From: Treponema sp. UBA4326
Lineage (GTDB): Bacteria > Spirochaetota > Spirochaetia > Treponematales > Treponemataceae
Reading direction: 5' to 3'
DNA length: 17,756 nucleotides
Assembly (NCBI GenBank): GCA_002393835.1
Contig: DGTW01000022.1
Location: 1 to 17,756 of the forward strand
In this document: piece after piece, positions 8,901 to 15,800 of the stretch
Position numbering within the stretch: the first letter of the stretch is position 1
Layout of the letters: every line of letters begins with the position of its first letter
Made by a program: the position numbers and the translations under genes
The notes under the pieces: generated by a model
What the model saw: the letters and a program-made list of their open reading frames with translations, nothing else
Told to the model about the DNA's origin: nothing
The model's database searches: none

Positions 8901-9267
8901 TGAGGCTTTTGTAGATGTTCCTGCTGATGCCCATGGCTTCGTTATGGCGACTTGTTCCGGTTCCAAAAAGATTCTCAAATGGCTGCCAGACGATGCCTCT
9001 TTTCCCTTCGCTTTTGATTTTTATGATTGTCAGGGAGCCGGTCGTTCCTTTTGTATCTTGAATTTTGTCGCTTGTGTAATAGGGAAAAATGGCGTAATCA
9101 CAGTTTTTTCGTCCTGCGCTGATTCCCCCTTGTGCCCAGAGAAAATTCCACACATCACTTGAGCTGGTGATTGTCATAAAAAAATCGTCCATCAAGTCAA
9201 AATTTTCAATTTTGTAGAATTCTTCGCCGTCCAAGAAGACAAAATTTCCTTCAACACTTTTTTTCAT
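5929..9267 (-). CDS. Large GH94-like glycoside phosphorylase / (alpha/alpha)6-barrel protein
   Basis: A cytoplasmic carbohydrate-active protein of 1112 residues with no signal peptide. The first ~300 residues look like a beta-sandwich domain (SSSDVWNFLWAQGGISAGR, YTSDKIQDTKG), as in the N-terminal domain of cellobiose-phosphorylase-like enzymes. The helical barrel region contains RHGDPSRPWNRF, NYEGNWRDIFQNWEALLWSY, GNPWAQFGYWLDHQVIY and RPEWNDANNALAGWGTS. The WND resembles the WND(G) acid motif of GH94. FTGRSGTFYAYEGLGCIYWH follows near the C-terminus. I infer an inverting phosphorylase for beta-linked glucans or related sugars, supported by the divergent GH5 gene. Families such as GH149 or GH161, of similar length, or an uncharacterised sister family are equally possible. 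At 1112 residues it exceeds typical GH94 enzymes (about 800). The start at 9267 has a G-rich ribosome site before it. Confidence 0.6.
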   Translation of the reverse strand: MKKSVEGNFVFLDGEEFYKIENFDLMDDFFMTITSSSDVWNFLWAQGGISAGRKNCDYAIFPYYTSDKIQDTKGTTGSLTIIKIKSEGKRGIVWQPFENLFGTGTSRHNEAMGISRNIYKSLNGSKIWFEEVNLLAGLSFRYGWTSSAKFGLVKLCRIENLTDKKLTLKILDGCRNIMPSSCTASLQNEKSVLLDAYKKAEVEPVSNTALFTLSSIVTDKAEPSESLKTNVSWFTTKDPLILSENAIDLFLSAKTDLLLAQKKELNGKRGQCFIVHESELLGKSAECWEQVFDTDYDAAKFAWLGAQIEDRENAWKVLAEDIKKTDEALTSKIAEADGIESSGNKIADLHHRTNVMFNIMRGGIFADDGKIRLNDFVDFTKIRNKKAGAEIESLVKGAKLESKGKISRSQLQELIFKSENPEFKRLFLEYLPITFSRRHGDPSRPWNRFNIDLVTKDGSDKINYEGNWRDIFQNWEALLWSYPEYAANICSVFVNTMTVEGYNPYRITRQSLDWEVPEEGNPWAQFGYWLDHQVIYLQKILEFLWKFDKKQLLSLLNEKIFSTANIPYRIKNYQEILQNPRNSIIFDYEIDKKIREEEKSFGSDARCIHSGENLQLTTLSTKLAQLILAKVLNHIPQAGIWMNTQRPEWNDANNALAGWGTSVVTMCYLERMLNFLIKIFDSENGTFIINKTVSQTLQKAAEIYKNFNEKGEKQPDEKARKAFLDATEILFENERKLLYEKGFDDKYESVSAKKMLQILKTFEKSIKASIEANQREDGLFHSYNSVVITGDSVKILPLKLMLEGQVAILSCNVLSKNEKLKLTEKLRNSDMFEENQHSYMLYPNSILPNFTEKNCLKDEDLLGLEDFAKKTDDAFLIKDINGIWHFNSDFRNADCIKEKISSLSDEEKPSQKEEELLLSLYEKTFHHLSFTGRSGTFYAYEGLGCIYWHMVSKLLLAAQENIVNGKDPLIAFYKDVKKGLGSSKSPMEYGAFPYDPYSHTPFRQGAKQPGMTGQVKEEIIARYMELGLDIDDGKACFNPIYLEKKDFDDNGKISFTWCGTKVIYDLKQEEAMKVCLKKGEKLIFESNCLPEKESHLLFERSGEIEEISIGIK

Positions 9268-9280
9268 AGGAAGCCCCCGA

Positions 9281-9300
9281 CATAATATTTTTCTATTATG
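9281..9300. repeat. Perfect inverted repeat upstream of the GH94-like gene
   Basis: CATAATA (9281-9287) and TATTATG (9294-9300) are exact inverted copies separated by six bases, 14 bases before the minus-strand start codon at 9267. On the minus strand TATTAT here could serve as a -10 box, with TTGATA (9308 to 9303) as an imperfectly spaced -35. An operator function is plausible but unproven. Confidence 0.4.
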
Positions 9301-9363
9301 ATTATCAAGTCCTGATTCTTAAATGAATATCAAAAAGATTGTCTTAATATTAAACTTTTGTTG

Positions 9364-9377
9364 TTTTAGAACTAAAA
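9364..9377. repeat. Short inverted repeat in the divergent intergenic region
   Basis: TTTTAG (9364-9369) and CTAAAA (9372-9377) form a perfect dyad with a two-base centre. It lies in the 237-base gap between the divergent GH94-like and GH5 genes. Apart from this dyad and the one at 9281-9300, I see no gene or clear consensus promoter in the gap. Confidence 0.3.
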
Positions 9378-9504
9378 TCTGCCAAAATAGGATAATTACG
9401 ACATGAAATCTCACAAAAAAAAGAAATTTTTAACAATTTTTTGCTATGGAATTCCTCTTATTCGGTTGTATAAAGGTTATGATTATAAAATCAGGAGAAT
9501 CAAA

Positions 9505-10719
9505 ATGAAAAAACTTATGCTGCATTTTCTTTCTATTGTAATGCTGTCTTCTATAATGCTGACTTCTGCCTGGGCTGGCGACAAATACAATTTCAGCTCA
9601 AAAAAAGCCTTGAAGGATAAAAAATCAGTAAAATTCAACGACTGTACTTCCATGGAACTTGCAGAAAAAATGAAATGCGGCTGGAATTTGGGAAACACTC
9701 TCGATGCGAATGCAAAAGAAGGAATGGCCTCTGAAGAGAGCTGGGGACAGCCGCTTACCACAAAAGAAATGATTGATGCTATTGCCGCGGCCGGTTTTAA
9801 GACAATCCGCCTTCCAACATCCTGGGCCAATCATTTCATTGATTCAAATTACACCATAGACTCAGCATGGATGAAAAGGGTAAAGGAAATAGTTGACTGG
9901 TGCATTGAGGACGAACTTTATGTGATTTTAAACGACCACCACGATAATTACGAACGCTCTGGGCAGATTCCCCGGGGAAAGGGCTATTATCCAACTTCAT
10001 TGGGCTACAACGAGTCAATGCTTTTCACCAAAAATCTTTGGGCGCAAATTTCCATGGCTTTCAATGGTGGTTATGACGAGCATTTGATTTTTGAGCTTTT
10101 CAATGAGCCTCGCCTTCGGGGACACGACCATGAATGGTGGTATAACCCCAGCTGCACTGTCTGCAAAGACGGAGCCTCAAACCTCAACAAACTGAATCAG
10201 CTTGCCCTTAATGTAATCCGGGATTCTGGGAAGAACAATGCTAAACGATTCATCATGGTCACGGGACTTGGTGCTTCAGGCAACAGTTATCTGGCTGATT
10301 CTTCATGGAAACTTCCGAAAGATTCTGTTGAGGACAGGTTTTTGATTTCAGTTCATTTTTACACGCCTTATTCTTTCGCAATGGAAAATCCGGGTGAGAC
10401 AATCTTTACTGAAAAACATGCCGGCGAAATCGCCTACGATTTTACAAGGCTGAATGACAAGTTTGTTTCAAAAGGAATACCAGTTATCATCGGTGAATTT
10501 GGAGCCACCAACAAAAACAATTTGGAAGAAAGGCTCAAGTGGTTTGAGTTTTTTGTCACGGAAGCCCGCAAGTACAATATGGTTTGCTGTCTCTGGGACA
10601 ATGGAGACTGGAACGCAAAGAATACCTTTGAGGAGAAATTCGGCTTCTTTAACCGCAGCGAAAAAACATGGTATTTTCCAGAAATTATTGATAAAATAGT
10701 AAAGAGTGCTGGTGAATAA
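9505..10719 (+). CDS. Secreted GH5 endo-beta-glucanase (GH5_4-like)
   Basis: Exported glycoside hydrolase expected to cut internal bonds of cellulose, mixed-linkage glucan or xyloglucan. The 404-residue product starts with a cleavable signal peptide (MKKLMLHF... ending SAWA, cut before GD). The single catalytic domain begins KCGWNLGNTLDAN, the hallmark of the GH5_4 group, and continues with NDHHDN, FELFNEPR (acid/base Glu201), HFYTPYSF, IGEFGA (nucleophile Glu331) and CLWDNG. Both catalytic glutamates and the supporting His/Asn residues are present, so it should be active. There is no linker, carbohydrate-binding module or dockerin. ATG at 9505 is chosen because AGGAGA lies at 9493-9498 and the signal peptide follows directly; an upstream in-frame ATG at 9403 would add a basic extension and lacks a ribosome site. 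It is followed 43 bases later by a sugar-sensing GGDEF gene, probably co-transcribed. Confidence 0.93.
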   Translation: MKKLMLHFLSIVMLSSIMLTSAWAGDKYNFSSKKALKDKKSVKFNDCTSMELAEKMKCGWNLGNTLDANAKEGMASEESWGQPLTTKEMIDAIAAAGFKTIRLPTSWANHFIDSNYTIDSAWMKRVKEIVDWCIEDELYVILNDHHDNYERSGQIPRGKGYYPTSLGYNESMLFTKNLWAQISMAFNGGYDEHLIFELFNEPRLRGHDHEWWYNPSCTVCKDGASNLNKLNQLALNVIRDSGKNNAKRFIMVTGLGASGNSYLADSSWKLPKDSVEDRFLISVHFYTPYSFAMENPGETIFTEKHAGEIAYDFTRLNDKFVSKGIPVIIGEFGATNKNNLEERLKWFEFFVTEARKYNMVCCLWDNGDWNAKNTFEEKFGFFNRSEKTWYFPEIIDKIVKSAGE

Positions 10720-10762
10720 AAGTTTCGCTTTAGAGGCACATTAAAAAAAGGGTGGGTTGGTT

Positions 10763-12628
10763 TTGAAAAAAAGAATTGCCTTGCTTGTACAGGATTTGGA
10801 CTCTGACTATTTTAACTTCATGGTTGAAGGAGCAAAGCGTTATTGTGATGAACATGAATTCCAACTCATAATCTTCATTATCCGTGGAAAAAACTGGAGC
10901 CATGGCTCTTTTGACTATCAGTTTTATGCCGCCACAAAATTGCTTACCAGGGAAAATGTTGACGGAATATTGCTGGCCACAAACACATATTGCCAGAATG
11001 CTCCTGAGTCAAAGAGGGCTGAGCTTGTCAAAGAACTGGCCTATCTTCCCCTTGTAAGCATAGGGGCCGGTATTCCGGGAATTTCAAGCGTTGTTTCTGA
11101 CAGCAAGGCGGCTTTTAAGGATTTGCTTTGCCATCTTGCGGATTTTCACAAGAAAAAAAATATAGTCCTTATGATGCCTGTTTCCACATCTGTTGACATT
11201 TTTGTGCGGCGGCAGGCATTTGAGGAATTCCTTACCGAGCGTGGAATTCCCATGGACGATAAAAAAATCATCTATGCCGATTACACTTACGAAGAGGCCA
11301 GGGAAAATTTAAGGCACATTTGCCCCTGTAAAAAAGATGTCTATTTTGATGCCATAGTAACTTGCAGTGATGACCTGGCTTTCGGATGTATTTCATATTT
11401 TCGGGAAATTGGCATCCTTGTTCCTGATGATGTTGCCGTCACCGGTTTTGACAATCAAAAACGCTGTCTCTATTCAAATCCTGAGCTTACCAGCATTGAC
11501 CAGAGAATTGACCTTCAGGCCTACAAGGCGGCGGAGCTTCTTCATAAGCAATTTGACAATCCCTCGTCAGTGCCAGAGAATTTTTCCGTTTCATCCTTGC
11601 TCATGCGCCGTCAGTCATGCGGTTGTCCGGTCTGCGAAGACCAAAAAGAGTTGAAAGATAAATTTGACATGGAAGAGCTGATTTTGTACCGTAAGGAAGT
11701 CATAGCTCATTTCCATTTTTTCCTTCAAGAGATGCAGGCTTCACTTTCCCTCAATGATTTTAAGATGCTGCTGGTGCGGAATCTTCGGGATTATGGAATC
11801 AAGTCTTGCGTTATCTGCCTCTACAAAGAGCCGATTTATTACGGTAAAAATGATGATTTTGACTTGCCGGATTCGGCTCGGGTTTTGATTGCTTTTTCTT
11901 CAAAAGGTTTCTATGAGGAGCTTGAGTCGAGCGTTACGGATCCAAGAAAAGAAATGGTGCCAGCCGGTTTTGAATTTGAAGAGGGCGAGCCAGTCGAAGT
12001 TCAGAGCCTTTTCAACACTTCTTTTCAATATGGTTATGTCGTTTATACTCCGGGTGCCGTTGAGCCGAGGATGTACGAGCTTATTTTTAGCGTAACGGGA
12101 ATTGCACTCGCCTCAAACAGACTCCTTACCTTAAAGGAAAATGATTCTGTGACCGATGACCTTACCGGCGTTCTCAATCGTGGCGGCTTTATGAAGCATG
12201 GTGGGCTGGCAATTGAGGCATCCCTTTCGCGCAATGAAAATGGAGCCGTCATCTACGGTGACATGGATGGACTTAAAAAAATCAATGATGAATTTGGCCA
12301 TGACATGGGCGACACTGCGATTCAAGCTGAAGTTAATGTCCTCAGGCAGATTTTGTGCAAGAAATGCGTTATCGGTCGCCTTGGTGGAGATGAATTTGCC
12401 ATGGTAATTCCAGGGCTCAACGAAGAAAAATTCAAAATTCTCTCTGAAAGGCTGGAAGCCGTCACGAAAAGCTATAATTCTTCGAGCAATATGCCCTTCA
12501 CCCTTTCAATCAGCATTGGAGCAGCTTATTATTCGGAAAACGAAAGTGATTTGTCTCTGCTCCTAAAAAAAGCCGACAAAAAGCAGTATGAAGAAAAAAG
12601 ACTTCACCATAAGCTGATGAAGTCTTAG
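10763..12628 (+). CDS. LacI-type sugar-binding domain fused to GGDEF (cytoplasmic sugar-sensing diguanylate cyclase)
   Basis: Predicted cytoplasmic enzyme linking a sugar-like ligand to c-di-GMP synthesis. Residues about 1-280 form a LacI/periplasmic-binding-type receptor domain (KKRIALLVQDLDSDYFNFMV, ENVDGILLATN, DDVAVTGFDN, LTSIDQR). The helix-turn-helix that normally precedes it is absent, and there is no signal peptide or membrane segment. A cysteine cluster CGCPVC (286-291) follows, then a linker and a GAF-like region about 310-440. The GGDEF domain, about 455-620, has DDLTGVLNRGGF, GDMDGLKKINDEFGHDMGD and intact GGDEF at 541-545. The inhibitory RxxD site is missing (CKKC in its place). 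Start: TTG at 10763 has GGGTGGG (10750-10756) at good spacing; the in-frame TTG at 10757 would be too close to it. Its position just after the GH5 gene suggests it senses glucan breakdown products; that is inference. Confidence 0.88.
   Translation: MKKRIALLVQDLDSDYFNFMVEGAKRYCDEHEFQLIIFIIRGKNWSHGSFDYQFYAATKLLTRENVDGILLATNTYCQNAPESKRAELVKELAYLPLVSIGAGIPGISSVVSDSKAAFKDLLCHLADFHKKKNIVLMMPVSTSVDIFVRRQAFEEFLTERGIPMDDKKIIYADYTYEEARENLRHICPCKKDVYFDAIVTCSDDLAFGCISYFREIGILVPDDVAVTGFDNQKRCLYSNPELTSIDQRIDLQAYKAAELLHKQFDNPSSVPENFSVSSLLMRRQSCGCPVCEDQKELKDKFDMEELILYRKEVIAHFHFFLQEMQASLSLNDFKMLLVRNLRDYGIKSCVICLYKEPIYYGKNDDFDLPDSARVLIAFSSKGFYEELESSVTDPRKEMVPAGFEFEEGEPVEVQSLFNTSFQYGYVVYTPGAVEPRMYELIFSVTGIALASNRLLTLKENDSVTDDLTGVLNRGGFMKHGGLAIEASLSRNENGAVIYGDMDGLKKINDEFGHDMGDTAIQAEVNVLRQILCKKCVIGRLGGDEFAMVIPGLNEEKFKILSERLEAVTKSYNSSSNMPFTLSISIGAAYYSENESDLSLLLKKADKKQYEEKRLHHKLMKS
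12598..12626. repeat. Perfect hairpin at the end of the LacI-GGDEF gene
   Basis: AAGACTTCA (12598-12606) and TGAAGTCTT (12618-12626) are exact nine-base inverted copies around an 11-base loop, overlapping the last codons and stop. A-run bases precede it, but AGTTATGC, not a U-run, follows, so on the plus strand it lacks the tail of a terminator. On the minus strand the trailing Ts would complete one. The stem ends exactly at the compositional boundary of the AT-rich block. Confidence 0.5.
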
Positions 12629-12681
12629 TTATGCTGACACCCGCACTGGGGCGCAAATACATATAAAATTCGGAGAATAAA
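12628..12681 (+). other. Left boundary of AT-rich block, with GTTATGC core and leader of the helicase gene
   Basis: GTTATGC (12628-12634) starts on the last base of the upstream stop codon and matches the integron core form GTTRRRY except for one base, as in Vibrio repeats. A short GC-rich patch follows (about 12640-12656). A change to AT-rich sequence then carries CTGACA (12634-12639) and TATAAA (12662-12667), which are too widely spaced for a good promoter. CGGAG (12671-12675) is a good ribosome site for ATG 12682. Whether this is a recombination joint is inferred. Confidence 0.4.
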
Positions 12682-15600
12682 ATGGATGTCTTCAATGTAG
12701 GAGATAATGTAGTTGATTCTTTCTCAAAAAAAATTGGTGTAATTCAGGGTAAACGAGAAAGAAATAACAATATAGAATGGAAAGTCAGATTTTCACAACA
12801 AGATGTCCAGTACATAAAAGCTGAATACTTAGAAAAATTTATCGAAGATGATTTACAAGGAATGTTTGAAACCGGTAAATTCTTAGGCATTAATGAATTA
12901 AGAAGAATACTTGCTTTTACTAGAATCAAAGGTGACATTACAAATATTTATTATTCAATGAATAACAGTGCAACAGAATTTTTTCCTCACCAGTTCAAGC
13001 CAGTTATGAAATTTATAGAATCAACTACAGGGCGATTGCTTATAGCTGATGAAGTCGGTTTAGGAAAAACTATTGAATCGATGTATATTTGGGAAGAATT
13101 AATTGCTAGAGAGAACAGTCGAAGGCTTTTAATCGTATGTCCTGCAGTTCTTTGTGAAAAATGGAAAAATGATTTGTATAATTATTTTTCCATTGAGTCA
13201 GAAATAATAAAGGTTCAAGAATTATTAGATAATATACAACAGGCTGTTGCTCAACCTCTAAAAAAACACTTTGCATTGATAATAAGTCTGGAAGGGGTTA
13301 GATATAAAGAAAAGAAAAATAAGTCTTTTGATAATTCCCCACGTGCAAAGCTAGATGATTTCTTAGAAGAACTTTCCTCTAGTAACAAAGAGGAAGTATT
13401 CGATTTAGTTATCATCGATGAAGCACATTATCTTAGAAATTCAGAAACTGCAAGTTTCAAGACAGCATCCAAATTACGGGACAATGCTAAAAATCTAGTT
13501 CTTCTTTCTGCAACTCCTATTCAAACAGGTGAGGAAAATTTATTTAATCTTTTAAGAATTCTTTCTCCTGAAGAATTTTATGACCAATATGCTTTTTATC
13601 GTCTTTTAAGTGAAAGTCAAAATTTTATTCGGATTGCCAATTTACTTCGCTCTAATGCTCCATTAGAAAAATACGAGGAACTGATTTCAGAAATTCGAGA
13701 GGGATATTTTTATAAGGATGATTCATTTATAAACGAATTTGAAGAAAAGTTACCATCCATTATTGATAATAGAGAGATTTGTATTGAGTACTATAATAAA
13801 TTCTTGAAAAAGGTATTTTACTCTTCTTACTTAACAAGAACCAGGAAGCGAGATGCATTTGAAAAAAGGCCAACAAGAGATGCTTATACAATTACATACC
13901 ACTTAACAGATTATGAGCAATATTTATATAATAGTGTTACAAAATCTCTTGAGGAAGCGTCGGAATATGCAAACTCATTTTGTCAATTTCAGATAATTGC
14001 TCGTCAAAGACAAATGGCTAGTTGTATGCCTGCTGCTTTTATAGATTGGAAATCCAAAAAAGATAATGATGATTATTCTACAAATATCGAAGAACAGTTA
14101 TTGGATGATTTGGGGTTCTATTCTGATGGGGATGATGAAGAAAACGATGATTTTGATGTGGCAAAAACAATTTCTAATATCAATATAGATATTAAGCGTT
14201 TGATGGATGTTGATTCAAAATATTTAGCAGTAAAAAACGCTATTCAAAAAAAATTAAAAGATAAACCAAATACAAAGATTATCATTTTTTCTTTTTATCG
14301 TGGAACAATCAAATATTTAGCTCAAAAATTTTCTGATGATAATATTTCCTGCATAAGCATGATGGGCGGTGTTGGAATAAACAAACATGAAGTAGTAAAA
14401 AACTTTAGAGACAACCCATCCATAAATATTTTGCTTTCAACAGAAGTCGGTTCAGAAGGTATCGATATGCAATTCTGTGATACAGAATTCAATTATGACT
14501 TACCATGGAATCCAATGCGTTTGGAACAAAGAATTGGACGTATAGACCGAATTGGGCAAAAATCAGATATTCTCCATATTTTTAATATGATTTGTTCTGA
14601 TAGCGTTGAAGATAAAGTTCTAGATAGACTCTATAATAGAATAAACATTTTTAAGAATTCAATTGGAGATATAGAAGAGATATTAGGAAATGAAATTCAA
14701 AATCTTGCACTAGATTTGCTTAATAGAGATTTGACCGAAGAAGAAAAATTAAAAAAGGCTGATGAAAAAATTGATACAATCATAATGAAAAAAAATCAGT
14801 TGGAAGATTTGGAAAATAGTGCTTCATCTTCAATCGCTTACAAAGACTATCTCATTCAGAATGTCGAAGAAGCGAAAAAAACAGAACGTTTTATTCATTC
14901 TACCGATTTAATGTTTTATGTTCGTGATTATTTAGAATCTATGTGGCCTGGTTCAAAGTTTATAGATTTTCCATCAATAAATAAGGCTGCTTTAATAAGT
15001 TTGTCGCCAGAAGCCGCTCAAAATTATTCTGAATTCTTAAAAAAAGAAGGATTGAATTCAACTTTAAAGTATGGAACTTCAGAGTTTTTATGCCTTTTTG
15101 ATTCAACCCAAAGAGAAAAAGTAAAACGTAATAATTACGAAGTAATTTCTTATTCAAATCCATTGATAAAGTGGATTACAGAGGAAAAATCAAAATATCC
15201 TACAGCAAGTTACGGCTGTTCTTCTGTTACGATGCATGATGAGGAAGAAAGGTTGCCAAAAGGAATTTATTCTTATTCATTACAAGAATGGATTGCAGAA
15301 GGTTATAAAGATAAGAAGGAAGTAAAATATTATCTATGTAACATTGAAACGAAAGAAGTTTTGCCTCCTCTTCTTTCCGAAGAAATAATTATGAAAGTTG
15401 TTGCATTTGGAGAATCGAATCCTTCATGGAAAAATGATGCAGAAAATATATCATCAAAGTCTTGTGATGCAATGACACAAATATTTGATGTTTCTGGAAG
15501 TGATTTTGAAAACTTTGAAACTTCGTTCTTACAAGAGAACGAAGAAATGTGTAAACAACAGAAGGACTATTTGAAACTTATGACAGATCGAAAAATTGAA

Positions 15601-15789
15601 AGTTTAAGGAAAACCATTCTTGAAATGCAATCTTCCGATAGTTCAAAGCAAAAAGGTATAAAACTTAGAGAAAGTAAAATCAAAAAAGCGCAGGAAAATT
15701 ATGAAATGCAAATTCGTAATATTGACAACAAGGTAAAGGCTAGATGTTCTTATAATGATATAGGAATGGGAATAATAAAAGTTTATTAG
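12682..15789 (+). CDS. SNF2-family (RapA/DISARM-like) helicase/translocase
   Basis: ATP-driven double-strand DNA translocase of helicase superfamily 2, 1035 residues. An N-terminal Tudor/KOW-like SH3 barrel (about 1-55: VGDNVVDSFSKKIGVIQG ... VRFSQQDVQYI) resembles that of RapA-type proteins. Helicase motifs are complete: I ADEVGLGKT (about 122-130), II DEAH (246-249), III SATPIQ (276-281), V STEVGSEGIDMQF (about 586) and VI EQRIGRIDRIGQ (615-626). Between the two RecA lobes lies a very acidic insertion (about 475-495, DGDDEENDDFD). The C-terminal ~400 residues are not recognisable by eye; the last ~85 are charged and probably coiled coil, ending GIIKVY. No nuclease domain is seen. The gene is AT-rich compared with everything to its left and is followed 11 bases later by the Hsp70-like gene, so the two form an operon. 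A defence role is inferred from this context; an RNA-polymerase recycling role is less likely. Confidence 0.88.
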   Translation: MDVFNVGDNVVDSFSKKIGVIQGKRERNNNIEWKVRFSQQDVQYIKAEYLEKFIEDDLQGMFETGKFLGINELRRILAFTRIKGDITNIYYSMNNSATEFFPHQFKPVMKFIESTTGRLLIADEVGLGKTIESMYIWEELIARENSRRLLIVCPAVLCEKWKNDLYNYFSIESEIIKVQELLDNIQQAVAQPLKKHFALIISLEGVRYKEKKNKSFDNSPRAKLDDFLEELSSSNKEEVFDLVIIDEAHYLRNSETASFKTASKLRDNAKNLVLLSATPIQTGEENLFNLLRILSPEEFYDQYAFYRLLSESQNFIRIANLLRSNAPLEKYEELISEIREGYFYKDDSFINEFEEKLPSIIDNREICIEYYNKFLKKVFYSSYLTRTRKRDAFEKRPTRDAYTITYHLTDYEQYLYNSVTKSLEEASEYANSFCQFQIIARQRQMASCMPAAFIDWKSKKDNDDYSTNIEEQLLDDLGFYSDGDDEENDDFDVAKTISNINIDIKRLMDVDSKYLAVKNAIQKKLKDKPNTKIIIFSFYRGTIKYLAQKFSDDNISCISMMGGVGINKHEVVKNFRDNPSINILLSTEVGSEGIDMQFCDTEFNYDLPWNPMRLEQRIGRIDRIGQKSDILHIFNMICSDSVEDKVLDRLYNRINIFKNSIGDIEEILGNEIQNLALDLLNRDLTEEEKLKKADEKIDTIIMKKNQLEDLENSASSSIAYKDYLIQNVEEAKKTERFIHSTDLMFYVRDYLESMWPGSKFIDFPSINKAALISLSPEAAQNYSEFLKKEGLNSTLKYGTSEFLCLFDSTQREKVKRNNYEVISYSNPLIKWITEEKSKYPTASYGCSSVTMHDEEERLPKGIYSYSLQEWIAEGYKDKKEVKYYLCNIETKEVLPPLLSEEIIMKVVAFGESNPSWKNDAENISSKSCDAMTQIFDVSGSDFENFETSFLQENEEMCKQQKDYLKLMTDRKIESLRKTILEMQSSDSSKQKGIKLRESKIKKAQENYEMQIRNIDNKVKARCSYNDIGMGIIKVY

Positions 15790-15800
15790 AGAGGTTTATA

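Noticed and set aside
7654..9162. Long plus-strand open frames opposite the GH94-like gene
   Set aside because: They are antisense to a long frame with clear protein motifs, lack ribosome sites and have no recognisable domains; they reflect the GC-skewed third positions of the real gene.
9403..9504. Upstream ATG giving a longer GH5 protein
   Set aside because: The extension is highly basic, has no ribosome site, and would bury the signal peptide that starts at 9505.
12598..12634. Complete attC site at the left joint
   Set aside because: There is a hairpin and a GTTATGC, but no RYYYAAC-type core at the other end and no L''/L' pairing; only the core-like sequence is present.
12682..15789. Assignment of the helicase to DISARM or Dpd
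   Set aside because: The helicase motifs are shared by many SNF2 proteins and none of the marker partners of those systems are in the window.
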